Assembly (NCBI RefSeq): GCF_019320115.1 | Contig: NC_089591.1 | Span: 16,594,502 to 16,658,501 of the forward strand | Source: Miscanthus floridulus | Taxonomy: Eukaryota; Streptophyta; Magnoliopsida; Poales; Poaceae | Direction of reading: 5' to 3' | Length of the DNA: 64,000 nucleotides | Shown here: in pieces, positions 42,397 to 54,831 of the stretch | Position numbering within the stretch: position 1 is the first letter of the stretch | Layout: every line of letters starts with the position of its first letter | Notes under the pieces: generated by a model | What the model saw: only the letters and a program-made list of their open reading frames with translations | Told to the model about the DNA's origin: nothing | Databases searched by the model: none | Made by a program: the position numbers and the translations under genes

Positions 42397-43060
42397 GGAG
42401 CCCCGAGCCCCCGGGCGATTCAGGAAGAATCGTCTAGGGGTTTTTTGTCTTGACGGAGGGAGCGCACCCACGGGTGTAGCCCCCGAGCCCCCGGGCGGTT
42501 TGGGTAGAACCGTCTGGGGCTTTTTTCATGTTGCTAGCGGGGGAGGTTTTTGTTTCGTCAGCGGGTGCGTGTGAGTGCACCCGCAAGTGTAGCCCCTGAG
42601 CCCCGGGTGATTCGGGCAGAATCATCTATGGGGTGTTTGTTTAGCGGGCGTGCGTGCGTGTTTTTTAGTCGAGATAGGGTCGTTTAACCAAGGTGTTGTT
42701 GCACAACCGAATAGTTTAGGTTTGGGATTGGGTGAGACGAAGCTCGTGGATCCTGGCGTTAGTACGCGCCATGACATTGGGCGAGGCAGTTAGTTTAGGG
42801 ATTAGATGAGACGGAGCTCGTGGGTCCTAGCATCGGTGCGCATCGTGGGATCGGGCGAGTCGGAGTCGTGGATCCTAGCCTCGGTGCAGTCCACGTAGCT
42901 GAGGCAGTTAGTTAGTTAGTTTAGGGATCGGGTGAGCCGAATCTTGTGCATCCTGATGGGGCGAGTTCGGGGTCATAGACCTAGGCATTTGGTGTGCAGT
43001 CGAGGTGTAGCCGATGGGGTGAGTTCATAGACCTGAGCATTTGGTGTATTGAGTGCCCGA
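42397..43060 (-). repeat. Reiterated polypurine-tract cassettes and short repeats next to the Tat-3 LTR
   Basis: The motif gcccc(c)gagccccYgggYgRtt, followed within about 25 bp by aga(a)tcRtctRgggg, occurs at about 42398, 42477 and 42590, and again at about 43590. On the minus strand each is a G-rich polypurine-like tract. From 42690 to 43060 a second repeat around gggat(t/c)gggtgag(a/c)cg with gtggatcctRgc recurs roughly every 70-110 bp. Confidence 0.7.
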
Positions 43061-43879
43061 GCCCTGTTGGGCTTTGGTAGGGGTCGGTTTGAGTTGTGTG
43101 CGTTACCCTATCCTCAGTTTCTCACAACCGGAGGGGCTGAGTTTTGTCGCTTGCCTCAATTGCTCGAGCTTGAGTGACGCGCTCGGTGAGCTCGCTAATG
43201 GATATGATCAAGTGGAATCTGGTCCGTCGTTCATGATGGGGTTGGCATAGCCCTCTTGTGGCATTCCACTACTTCTTTATCTGCAACCCAATAGATGCCT
43301 AGGTCATTCTAGAGACCGACCTGGGTGGCCTACTAGCCTCCCCTTGATGGAGATTCTATGGGTTTGGCGAGAGGTTTAGGATCAAACGAGAAGGTTGAGA
43401 TGACCCTGTCTGCTTTGGGGCAAACCGGGCGAGGGCCACATGGGGCTCATATGCATTTTCTCCCCTGGCTCTGTTTGATGTGGGGTGGCTTTTGAACCCT
43501 GGTCAGTCATTGCTTATGTTGAATGAGGCAATTGTCGCTTTGTGATGCAACACGGAGCGTTGTGATGCATTTCGTTGCACGTGCGATGCTTAGTTCCCGA
43601 GCCCCTGGGCGGTTTAGGGCCCGAATCGTCTAGGGGGCATGGGCGTATGGAATGAATGTGTGTATGGTTGTATGAAATGTTTATATAAAGAAATAGTAGG
43701 GGTCGGTAGTGTTACCTTGATGACTCGAGTGACAGGGTTTGAAGAGCTCCAATTGGAAATGTCCGACCAGGACCCGTGCTCGTCATTCGTGATGGAGTCA
43801 GCATGGCCTACATGGGGGCATCCCTTTGCTCCTTACATGTCTCTTGATGTGTTTTTCGGCATTCTTCGGCCATGGTGTG
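43061..43879. other. Tat-3 non-coding 3' region with one copy of the long repeat module
   Basis: 43225-43500 is a copy of the module found again at 48255 and 48755 (ggggttggcatagccctc through ttttctcccctggctctgtt). No genes were seen. Confidence 0.65.
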
Positions 43880-45338
43880 CTTAGATGAGGCACGTCACAG
43901 CTTCATGGAATCCTAGCGAAGCTATCTAGGGTGGTTAGGGTTCTGGCGAGGTGGCGGTGAGCTTTGACCACATGCATGCTGCGGTGGCGGCGCACAGAGC
44001 ACGGTGGTGCTCTCATCATTCTAGCTAAATGGCAGTGAAAGGCAGGTCTCCGTCATGCCATCCGCTTGGCAATGGTGAGTTTGAGTGCCACGGTGGCTAT
44101 GGCAGACACAGCGGAAGCGGCGACGTGTTCCTGCACAACCAAGCAGTAGCATCTAACCTAGTTCCTACCTAAGCACAAGGATCACAAGGCGACTCTAGAC
44201 CAGAGAAGAGGAGGATATGAGCTACCATGGAGTGGTGTGACCATGGTAAGCTAAGCGCATGGCGGAGCTTCGATGAGATCGTGGTGGTGGCAAAGTAAAA
44301 TACGCCCTTACCAAGGTTAGCAAGTAGGACAAGCGAGTCGGGGTGGAAGAGGTGATGACGATGGAGCTGCTGGTGAATTGAATTTAGCAGTGGTGCAGCA
44401 ATGATGGTGCTACATGGTGGTAGAGCTGGCGGTGATAATGGCGAGCGTGGTCACCTCAGTGTGGCATGGAGAAGAGAGCAGCGAGCGAGATACGAAATGG
44501 AAGCAGCAGCAGCATGACGCTAGGTTCCTCTACTTTGGCACAGCATCGTGGGGCCAACGGTGTCGTATGGGCACCACATGGTGGGTGGGCACTGCGTGCA
44601 GTCAGCCACGACCAACATCGATTTGAATCAGGTCAGTTGATTCAGTTCCCCCCTTGGCCTGACTGACAGCGAGAGTTTGCAATCAAATAACACCAAATCC
44701 GTGGCAATTCAGCGAAAACTGTAAGAATCAAAGTTGTAGAGCTACATGAGTACTCCAACTTTGGTTAAATGAGTTTGGTCTAGATCGGCCTCATTTATGA
44801 GCTATAGCATGTCAAACACTGGTACATTGAAACTGTAAACCAACTCTAGACAGTAAAATTTTCTAGTGCTAGAACAATATTTTATTGCTACTTGTGAACT
44901 ATTTTCGAGCAAGTTAGGAGCTGAATTCAACCATGACCCAAAAATAAAAGTTGTTACCCCTGTCAAGTACTACAACTTTGCTTAAGGGTGCACTAACATG
45001 CAAACAATCTATGCTATAGTTCAACTTAGGTCAAACATACAACTTGAAAATGGTAAGTTACACTAACCATGACTTAGAGACCAAATTGGTCCAAGTCATG
45101 AATACCAAAGTTGTTCCATATGACATTCTAAACATGTTTAAGGTGCCCCTAAGGTCCCACAAGCATTGTATACATTGGTCACATGTAAACCCTAGCATGT
45201 GAGGCATTTAGTGACAACACCTGCAATATAAGCAATCATAGAGATAAAATTTGAGATGCTCATGCTCATGAATGATCAATGATGCTTGTGCTCATATAAT
45301 GCCAATGCCAAATACATGCTTAACACTAGAGTGTTACA
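43880..45338 (-). mobile_element. Tekay-like LTR fragment inside Tat-3 (left edge uncertain)
   Basis: The right end reads ctagagtGTTACA at 45326-45338. On the minus strand this is TGTAACACTCTAG, the usual start of grass Tekay/Del LTRs. The sequence inside (tttggttaaatgagtttggtctagatcgg, ctagcatgtgaggcattt) is unlike the rest of Tat-3. I could not confirm the other end or a target duplication, so solo LTR and truncated element remain both possible. Confidence 0.4.
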
Positions 45339-45361
45339 GGGCATTCTACCAATGTGCCCTA

Positions 45362-47510
45362 GGAGCTGCCAGGGGCGAGCCCCTCTGCCTAGGAGCAGGG
45401 GGTGGGCTCAAAATGGCCTCATTCCAACGAGGCGAAGCAAGGGTTAGGGGGTTTGTCCCCCAAATGCATCTATCACCCGACGGTGCTGAGGTGAGTCATC
45501 AATTCCTGTGCTATTTCTTGTTTTAGTTAGATTTCATTATGACTTGTGTTTTTCATCCCTTGCAGCGTCGGCATGCACTAGAATCCTTTGGCACTGGCAC
45601 CAAAGAAGAGCACCACACTCTAATCAGAGCGGCGGCCATCGGCTGGTGTCATGCCCATTTTGGGTGGGAACGGCACCAGTGTGACTGTGTTGCTGGCCGA
45701 TCAGATGCCACCTATGGTAGTGTCTGTGCCCTCAGCGTTTCAAGGGGCGCCTTCGGAGGTCGCAGAGTAGTCGGTGATGGCTACAATACTATTGCCGATG
45801 GTGGAGCAGATGGGGCTACCGACCGCACTCATGGCGCCGACCATGGTGGGTGCGACGCAGCCAGTCATGAACCCACCGACATAGGTGGAGGTGGCAGTGG
45901 CCATGATAGATGGGTCATAGCTGGGTGCAACCGCAGCATCACCTTAGGCATTTGCACAACCTGAGCCATCAGTGCCCCAAGCGACGGTGCCTGGAGCAGA
46001 CCGGATAGAGGGGGTCATTGTCGAGGGGTCCCTGAGAGTCATGGTGCTAGTAGAGAGGTTTGCATCCACACTATTGACCCCTTCCATCGCTAGACAGGGT
46101 GTCCTAGCAAGGATGTCATGGTGAGAGGGGTCGGTGGCGCTTGGAGCCAGCATGGAGTCATCCTAGGCCCTAACATCAATGGGCAGCGGCTCACCCATGC
46201 AGGGCAATCCCCTACTCTAGTGGATGGATCCACAAGTCCTAGCGTCGACGCTTTTAACCCTTGATGACGCCACAGAGAGCATGGAGGAGGAGAGCCTCGA
46301 TGTAGGGATCATGTCCATGCTCGAGGCCCTAGACCACGCCACGGGTGCATTATGCGATGTTGTTGTTCCCTCTAGCCGGGTATTGCTTGATCCTGCTTCT
46401 TGCCCTTTTCTTCTTCTATATACTTTTTATATCCTAACCATTGGCTTTATGTAGTCCCTTATAGCTCACATCCAGGGGAAATCTCGGTTCCTTCCTCAAT
46501 AGAATTATGCCTAGGATCGCCTCATCTAGGAGGCACGGCTACATGGGGAGGTGATAGCTCAGCTTGTTGCCGCCTAGCAGAGGGTGGTCGAGCTAAGTCC
46601 CCTCATCGAGGAGGTAGCCAATCTTCGGTCACGGGTGGTCGAGGCCCATCGGGATGCTGATGAGGCTGAGAAGGTGTTCGAGGCCCTATCAGTAAGGTCA
46701 CGGAAGGATGATGAAGAAGCCACCAGGTTCAGGAAGGAGCAGGATGATTTTCTCCAAAAGGATGCCAAAACCCACCAGCGGATCCTTGACCTTCTGGGTG
46801 AGGTTGAGAAAGAAAGGGATCTGAAGCAGGGGCAAGGAGAAGCTCGTGGCCCTAGAGAAAAAGGTAAGCCTAGATGCCGCTTTGGTCACTTGGCTACGCC
46901 AGGAGTGGGATGAGCTGATCCAAACCACAGAGAGGCTCTGCTCAGAATGTGGCATGGCTTGCGAGGAGCATGACTAGGCTTTCTGAGAGCATGACTAGGC
47001 CTGCCAAGGGCACGACAATGTGCAACAGAAGGTCGGCTCCCTCTAGGCTAAGCTCAAAAGGGAGATGACCCAGAAGCTAGAGGCCGAGTGCATTTCTACC
47101 GAGCTGACTGTGGATCTCACCAAGGTCAGGAGAAATCTTCAGGCGAAGAGCGATGAGCTCGGTATCCTGAGTGCTGCCCTTGGAGTGGTCTACGATGACC
47201 TTGAAGTGGTGCAGTCAGAGGGGACCAGCTCACTCACGGCTCATGCCATCAAGATCATGGCTCTGGTGCTCTAGCTTGAGAGGAATGCCCTTTGCGTCAG
47301 GGTCAATCAGTCCTTCATGATTGCTCATTCTCATTATGGGGACAACATCGATCAGGAGGCAATGAGCCATGGCTACATGCCTGGTTATGAAGTCCATGAG
47401 CTGGAGGAGATGGAAACAGTGGTGGCTCCCCTTTCGTAGGACCTAGCGGACAGGATAGAAGGCATAGTTCTCCCCCAGAGGGGCTAGTTAGTTAAATAGG
47501 TCGAGCGACT
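45362..47510 (+). pseudogene. Tat-3 additional gene antisense to pol (spliced, coiled-coil)
   Basis: Plus-strand exons. The first ends MHLSPDGAE at 45490, followed by a consensus intron GTGAGT...TTGCAG (45491-45565). The frame stays open across it into RRHALESFGTGTKEEHH. A second likely intron ends at tttatgtag (about 46453). Then come a coiled coil (46584-46870: LIEEVANLRSRVVEAHRDA, LLGEVEKERD) and 47065-47270 with LEAECISTELTVDLTKVRR. The C-terminus reads IAHSHYGDNIDQEAMSHGY and LADRIEGIVLPQRG and ends near 47490. Stops (for example 46914, 47275 and 47439) show decay. It resembles hypothetical proteins of grass Tat elements; function is unknown. Confidence 0.65.
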
Positions 47511-47639
47511 GTTTTTATAATAAGCGGACAAGTTCCAACCCTTGTGTTTTATTTAAACAAGTTTGTTATTTTGTTTCATTTGAACAAATCTGTTCTTTTG
47601 TTTCAGTTGAATAAATTTGTTCTTTCTCCCTTTTTATAT

Positions 47640-50600
47640 GTAAGAAGGGGTTAATGCGTTCTGACCCTTCCTATTGTTAAGAACATAGAGTTCATGGTGT
47701 GGGCGGGAAACTCTAATCATGCTAAAGCAAGAGTGTTGTAGCTGCTAGGGCGTAGGTTTCTTGCAGTCTGACCAGTTTTACTTGGCGATTGTTTTCGCAA
47801 ACCTTGCCTCTAGGTTTTAATCGTGAGAAAGGGTCAGGCACGACGACTATTTCAGAAAGGGTATATATATACCCTTACCTGCCCCCGAGTGAGGCCCGAC
47901 CCCTTGCCGTTACTAGGGTCAGGTGTCACTAAAGATTGAGAAGAGGATAGTGAAACAAGTAGGAGAAAGCATCTCTTGTTTTAGAAACGTTATTCTTAGT
48001 TTTTGTACGTGCCCCCTCCCTAGGATCTGAGCCATCGTTCTATGACCGTGCATTTAGTCTCCTTATGAGTCCAACTTTTCTCGAACCCCCACACGTAGCG
48101 AGGTTCTAGTCGAGGGTTGGCTCGTCTTTGTGATAGTCACCCCATCCACGGTTTCTGCAACTAGAGGGGTTGAGCTAACGTCACTTGCCTCGATGGCTCG
48201 AGTGTCACACTCGGAGAGCTTGCTAACAGGTATGTCCAAGTGGAATCTAGGTTCGTCGTTTGTGATGGGGTTGGCATAGCCCTCATGTGGCATTCCACTG
48301 CTCCTTAACCCACCTCCCAGCAGATGCCCGAGTCATTCTAGAGACTGACTCAGGTAGCCCATTGGCCTCCCCTCGATGGAGATTCTATAGGCTTGGCTCG
48401 AGGTTAGGATCAAACGAGAAGGTCAAGATGACCCTGTCTGCTTCTGAGCAGGTCGAGCAAAGGCCACTGGGGCTCATCTGCATTTTCTCCCCTAGCTTTG
48501 TTTGATGCAAGGCGGCCTAGAGCCCTTCGTGGGCTAGCCTTTGAACCTCGGTCGGTCGGATTCCTGAGTTGGGGTCAGGTGGCTCGAGCCTCTAAACCCT
48601 GTTGGGCTTGGTAGGGGTTGGTCAAGTTTTATGCGTCACCCCATCCATGGTTTCCATAATTAGAGGGATTAAGCTAATGACACTTGCCTCGATGGTTCGA
48701 GTGTCATGCTCAGTGAGCTCGCTTACGGGCATGTTCGAGTGGAATCTAGGTCTATCATTCATGACGAGGTTGGCATTGCCCTCATGTGGAATTTCACTAC
48801 TTCTTAACCCGCCTCCCGGTAGATACCCGAGTCATTTCAGAGACTGACTTAGGTGGCTCGTTGGCCTCCCCTTGATGGAGATTCTATGGGCATGGCTCAA
48901 GGTTAGGATCAAACGAGAAGGTTGAGATGACCCTATCCACTTCTGAGTGGGTTGGGCGAAGGCCGCTAGGGCTCATCTATGTTTTCTCTCCTAGCTCTAT
49001 TCGACGCGAGGCGGCCTTGAGCCCTTCGTGGGCTGGCCTTCAAACCACGGTCGATCGTCGCTCATATCGAATGAGACGACTACCGCTTTGTGACATGACG
49101 TGAAGCGTTGTGATGCAATAATTGCATATGCGATGCTTGGATGTATGAGAATGGATGAATGAATGCTCATGCACTGGAAAAATAAAGTGGGGTTGGTAAA
49201 GCTACCCCAATGGCTCAAGTGATGGGTTTGGAGAGCTCTTATTGGATATGTTCGAGTGAAATCTGGGTCCATCATTCAGGATAGAGTCGGCCAAACCTAC
49301 GTGGGGCATCCTACTGCTCCCTACCCGTCTCTCGGCAGTGGCCCAAGCTGTTCGATCGACTTGGGCAACCTGCTGGCCTCTCCTCAATGGAGATTCCACT
49401 GGTGGGCCTCTCTAAACCCTTCCTAGGAAGGCAGAGGCTAAAGCTCGGGGTGTAGGGACAAAAACTCTAATCATGTTGGTGAGCAAAAACATTGTAGCCA
49501 CTGGGGCATAGGTTTCTTGCGATCTAACCAGTTTTACTTAGCGTTTGTTTCTGCACACCTTGCCTCTAGGTTTTAGCGTGAGAAAGGGTTGGGAATAGAG
49601 AATGTCTACCGAATAGACACTCTTGCGAGCCCTCGAGTGAGGCCTGACCCCTTACCATTACTAGGGTCTGGTGTCACTTAAAGATGACCCATCTCTTGAT
49701 AGTGGCCCGAGCCATCCTATCGACTTGGGTGACCTACTGGCCTCTCCTCGATGGAGATTCCATTGGTGGGTCCCTCCAAACCCTTCTTGGGAAGCCGGAG
49801 GCTAAAACTCAGGGTGTAGGGACAAAAACTCTGATCATGCTGGTGAGCAAAAACATCATAGCTGCTGGGGCGTAGGTTTCTTATGGTCTGACTAGTTTTA
49901 CTTAGCATTTGTTTCCACACACCTTGCCTCTAGGTTTTAGCATGAGAAAGGGTTGGGCATAGAGAATGTCTACCGAATAGACACTCTTGCTAGCCCTCGA
50001 GTGAGGCCTGGCCCCATGCCTTTGCTAGGGTAGGGTGTCACTTAAAGATGACCCATCTCTTAGTGGTAGCCCAAGCCATCCAATCGACTTAGGTGACACG
50101 CTGGCATAGGACTTACCTTGATGGGTTCGAAGAGCTCTTACCGAATATGTCCGAATGGAATATGGGTCCATTGTTCATGATGAAGTCAGTCTAAACTACA
50201 TGGGGCATCCTGCTGCTCCCTACCTATCTCTCAGCAACAGCCCAAGCCATCCAACTAACTTGGGTGACCCGCTGGCATAGGACTTTCCTATGGAGATAGA
50301 GGATGAGATCATCCTCCCCAAGAATTTTAGTTAGGCAGATAAGTCAGGCGGTGAACTCGTAACAAGTGAACAAGCTCTTAAATTTCATTATGGCCAAATA
50401 GATTTTTAGCCCTTCTCCCCTTTTTGTATAAAAAGGTTAATGTGTTCTGACCCTTTCCATCGTTAAGGATGTAAAGCTCGAGGTGTGGGTGAACAAACTC
50501 TGATCATGCTGGTGAGCAAAAACATCACAGTCACTAGGGCATAGGTTTCTTGCAGTTTGACCAGTTTTACTTAGCGTTCATTTCCGCAACCCTAGCTTCT

Positions 50601-50980
50601 AGATCTTAACATGAGAGAGGGTTAGGCACAAAGAACATTTGTTAGGTGGATATACTCTTAAGCGCGTACCGACTCTTTCCATAGTTAAGGCTAAAAAGCT
50701 CGAGGTGCGGAAAAAACTCTAATCATGCTGGTGAGCAAAAACACCATAGCCGCTGGGGCATAGGTTTCTTGTAGTCCGACAAGTTTTATTCAATGTTCAT
50801 TTCTACAACCCAAGCTTCTAGAACTTAACATGAGAGAGGGTCGGGCGAAGAGAATGTCTACCGGATAGATAAGCTGTTATCAGCCCCCGAGTGAGGCCCA
50901 ACCCCCACCGTTGCTGGGGTCGGGTGTGACAAAAGATTGGGGAGTTGATAGCGAAACTGATAAGAGAAAGTATGTGTATA
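47640..50980. repeat. Long interspersed and tandem repeat modules in the Tat-3 3' region
   Basis: Module R1 (ttggcatagccctcatgtgg ... cattttctcccctagct, about 280 bp) is at 48255 and 48755, with a shorter version near 49260. Module R2 (aactctRatcatgctggtgagcaaaaac ... tgagaRagggt, about 190 bp) is at about 47708, 49460, 49815, 50495 and 50715. The 49,455-49,690 and 49,808-50,050 stretches are near-identical tandem copies of about 360 bp. No coding potential was seen. The repeats lie between the antisense gene and the end of pol. Confidence 0.75.
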
Positions 50981-52200
50981 TTAAGGGTAAAAGCAGTGTA
51001 GTTGTTTGATGTTCCAGGCATTGATGAAGACTTTGCCATCAATGGTCTTGAGCTTGTAGGTGCCTAGTCAGAGCACTTCTATGATGACATTTGGTCCCTC
51101 CCATAGTGGAGAGAGCTTGTGGCAGTTCTTGTTGCTCTGAATGAGGTGGAGCACCAAGCGTCAACATTGAAGGCCTGACCCCACACTCAATGGTTGTGGT
51201 ACCGACACAACGCTTGCTGGTACTTGGCCGAGTAAAGGAGGGCGACATTGTGTGCTTCATCTAGCTAGTCCATGGCATCCTCGAGGGATGCCTCAGCTCC
51301 CTATTCGTCATATGTTGTGACCCTTGGCACTCCATAATTGAGGTTGGTCGGGAGGATAGCCTCGGAACCATAGACCATGAAGAATGGTGTGTAGTCGATG
51401 GCCTGGCTAGGGGTCATCCTTAGGCTCTAGAGCATCGTGGGAAGATCCGTGACCCATCGTCCACCAAACTTGTTCAACCGGTTGAAGATCCTAGGCTTGA
51501 GGCCATGTAGGACCATACCGTTTGCATGCTCAACCTGGCCATTCGTGCAAGGGTGTGCCACAGTGGCCCAATCGACACGGATGTGGTATTCATTACAGAA
51601 TTGGAGGAACTTCTTTCCGATGAACTGTGTGCCCTTGTCCATGATGATGGAGTTCAGGACCCCAAAGCAATGGATGATGTCAAGGAAGAATAGCATGGCT
51701 TGCTCGGACTTGATCGCGGAGATCAGTCGAGCCTCTATCCACTTTGTAATCTTATCTACGGCGATAAGCAAGTGTGTATAGCCCTCGGGCGCCCTCTTGA
51801 GAGGTCTGACTAGATCGTGCCCCCAGACCATGAATGGCCATGTGATGGGGATCATTTGGAGTTCTTGGGCTAGTAGGTGGCTCTATCGAGCATAGTATTG
51901 ACACCCTTCGCAGGTGCGCATAATCTGTTCAGCATCGGCTACTATGGTCGGCCAGTAGAAGCCCTATCGAAATGTGTTTCCAACTAGGGTCCTACGCATG
52001 GCATGGTGCCCATAGACTCCACCGTGGATATTGCTCAGCAACTGCTTCCCTTTTTCAATGGGGATGCAGCGTTGCAGGATCCTAGTGTGGCTTCGCCTAT
52101 AGAGCTCGCCCTTAATAATGACAAAGGACTTGGCGAGATGCACGAGCCACCGAGCCTCCATTTTGTCCGCCAATAGTGCCTCACAGAGGAGGTAGTCAAG
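50981..52200 (-). pseudogene. Tat-3 integrase
   Basis: Zinc region piece (51964-52173): LLSNIHGGVYGHHAMRRT, then CEGCQYYAR. Core piece (51427-51855): VWGHDLVRPLKRAPEGYTH, IIMDKGTQFIGKKFLQFC and TNGQVEHANGMVL. The first catalytic aspartate is kept in GHDLV, the second lies in MDKGTQF and the glutamate is in QVEHAN. The C-terminus reads NAWNIKQLHCFYP and stops at TAA 50981-50983. At least five internal stops are present. Confidence 0.85.
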
Positions 52201-53330
52201 GTAAGGCGTCCTCTAGTCGCTCAGAGGGTTAGGCTCTATCACTGGATCCTCGTCAAGCTCCATGACTTCAAGGTCAGATGGAGCCAATGGCTAATTAGTC
52301 CCTGAGCCTAGGACGGGCAGCATGTCACCGGTCTATTCTAGCTCCTCATAGCAGACCGAGGGCTTGTACTAATCACTAGCAAAGACGCCCGTTAGCACTG
52401 GCTCTCGACCGGATGCCACTTTTGCCAGTGCGTCGACCACCTCATTGAGACGTCTTGGGATGTGATTGAGCTCGAGACCGTCAAACTTGTCCTCTAGCTA
52501 GTAGACTTCTCGGCAATATGCAGCCATCTTGGCATTGTGGCAGCTTGATTCCTTCATGACTTGGTCGATGACCAGCTAGGAGTCACCCCAAACATGAAGC
52601 CATTTGATACCTAGCTCAATGGTGATGTGTAGGTCATTGATGAGTGCCTCATACTTGGCCACATTGTTTTAGGAGGGGAAATGGATGTGAACCATGTACC
52701 TCATGCGTACCCCGAGGGGCAAAATGAAGACCAGCCCCATGTCAGCGCCTTTCTTCATCTGCGATCCATCGAAGTACATCATCCAGTACTCTTGGTCGAT
52801 GGTTGTTGGTGGCATTTGGATCTCGGTCCATTCTGCAGCAAAATCAGCTAGCACTTGGGACTTGATGGCCGTCTAGGGGGCATATGAAATGCCTTGACCC
52901 ATCAGCTCGAGTGCCCACTTGGCGATTCTTCCTGTGGCATCCCTATTTTGGATGACCTCATCGAGAGGGAAGGACATCATGATCATCACTGGATGCGACT
53001 CGAAGTAGTGATGCAACTTCCTCTTAGCGATGAGGACGACATATAGGAGCTTCTAGATTTGGGGGTAGCGGGTCTTGGAATCATACAAGACCTCGCTAAT
53101 GAACTACATGGGATGCTGCACTTTGATGGTGTGTCCCTCTTCTTCTTGCTCTACCACTAGGGCAGTGTTGACTACTTGCATGGTGGTCATGATGTAGAGT
53201 AGAAGCGGTTCCCCGTTGATCAGGGGGACTAGGATCAGGGCCTTTGTCAGAAGCTACTTGACTGTGTTAAATGCCTCCTGGGCCTTGGGCGTCCATTCGA
53301 AATGGTCGGCCTTCTTTAGGAGCCTATAGA
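52201..53330 (-). pseudogene. Tat-3 RNase H domains (gypsy-type plus additional)
   Basis: The end of the first RNase H and connection is read as DATGRIAKWALELMGQGI (about 52900). It is followed by VLADFAAEWTEIQ and a second RNase H start YWMMYFDGSQMKKGADMGL (52669-52854), with the aspartate of the additional domain in FDGS. The arrangement of a decayed RNase H followed by a new one is a known feature of Tat elements. Several stops are present. Confidence 0.75.
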
Positions 53331-54219
53331 GGGGGAGACCTCATTCATCGAGGCGTGAGATAAAGCAGCTGAGCATGGTGAGGCACCCTATAACTCGTTG
53401 TACCCCCTTTATTTTCTGAATCAGGGCCCATCCTCATGATGGCCGAGATCTTCTCTGGGTTGACTTCGATACCACACTTAGAAATGATAAAACCCAGCAG
53501 CATACCCTTTGGGACCCCAAAAACACACTTCTTGGGGTTGAGCTTGATGTCGTTTGCTTAGAGTTTCATGAAGGTTTGCTCTAGGTCGGCTACAACTTGG
53601 TCAACCTATTTGGATTTGACCACAATGGCATCCACGTAGGCCTCAACGATTCACTCGATGAGGTCCCCAAAACACTTGAGCATACAACACTAGTATGTAG
53701 CATCATGTTGTTTAGACCAAATGGCATTGTGACATAGCAGAACTGATGTGAATGGGGTGATGAAAGATGTCACGAGCTGGTTGGACTCTTTCATCATGAT
53801 TTGATGGTACCCGGAGTATGCATCAAGGAAGCAAAGGGTTTCACACCCTGAGGTTGAGTCGACTACTTGGTCTATGCATGCCAAAGGAAATAGATCCTTT
53901 GGACACACTTTGTTGAGACCCGTGTAGTCAACACACATTCTCCATTTCCCACTCTTTTCTTAACAAGAACGGGATTGGCAAACCACTCGGGGTGGTATAC
54001 TTCCTTGATGAACCTAGTGACCAAAAGCTTCGCAATCTCCTCGCCGATCACCCTGTGTTCCTCCTCGTCGAAGTGATGTAGGCACTGCTTCACTGGCTTG
54101 GAGTCTGGCCTAATCTCCAAGGCATGCTTGGTGACTTCTTTCGGAATGTCTGGCATGTCCGAGGGTCTCCACGCAAAGATGTCTCTATTGGCGCAAAGGA
54201 AGTCGATGAGCGCGCTTTC
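53331..54219 (-). pseudogene. Tat-3 reverse transcriptase
   Basis: The piece 53872-54156 reads KPVKQCLHHFDEEEHRVIG and IKEVYHPEWFANPVLVKK. The piece 53690-53938 reads CVDYTGLNKVCPKDLFPL, then FLDAYSGYHQIMMKE. The catalytic block is readable as YVDAIVVKSK at about 53625, where the usual YVDD has lost its second aspartate. KLNPKKCVFGVPKGMLLGF follows. Multiple stops and frame changes. Confidence 0.8.
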
Positions 54220-54831
54220 CTATTCGAAGGAAAGTGTGGTGCCAATGCACACCACTTTGCCCTTGGAGATGCTGGCATCTATGAGGACCTTCTTGGCACC
54301 CTCTACAGGCTCAAAAGACCTAGCCGACCACTTGGGGTTGGGTGCTTCTTCGGCGACCTCCTTCCTCATGGCCATGAGCTCTTTGGAGGCGACAATTGCC
54401 ATGGCATGTTCGTAGCACTCGACCTCGCACTCATAGGCATGCTGAAATGAGGTGCCAAGGGTGATGACCCCGCATGTACCCAGCATCTTTAGCTTTAGAT
54501 AGGTGTAGTTGGGGATGGCCATAAACTTATGTAGCATGGACATCTCAGGATGGCATGGTAGGTTCCATGGAACCCAACCACCTTGAAGGTAAGGATCTCC
54601 ATCCTATAATTGGATGGATCCCTAAAGGTGACAGGCAGATTGATCTGCCCGAGTGGCATGTCCTGCTTTCCAAGCACTGATGTCATGGAAAGGTGCCCCG
54701 GTTGGCCGGACATGCGCTCGATCGATGCCCATGGCGTTGAGCATTTCAACATACATGATGTTGAGGCCACTACCTCCATCCATCAGTACCTTGGTGAGCC
54801 ACTTCATTTAGATGATCAGGGTCGACCATGA
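54220..54831 (-). pseudogene. Tat-3 protease region
   Basis: The catalytic block is VLMDGGSGLNIMYVEMLN (54622-54807 frame). DMPLGQINLPVTFRDPSNYR and FKVVGFHGTYHAILRCPCY follow in 54495-54779 after a frame change, then EVECYEHAMAIVASKE (54220-54543). The order matches Tat proteases. Two frameshifts break it. Confidence 0.8.

Noticed and set aside
45944..46153. Minus-strand ORF over the Tat-3 antisense gene
   Set aside because: Low-complexity Ser/Thr shadow of the plus-strand exon; no family resemblance.
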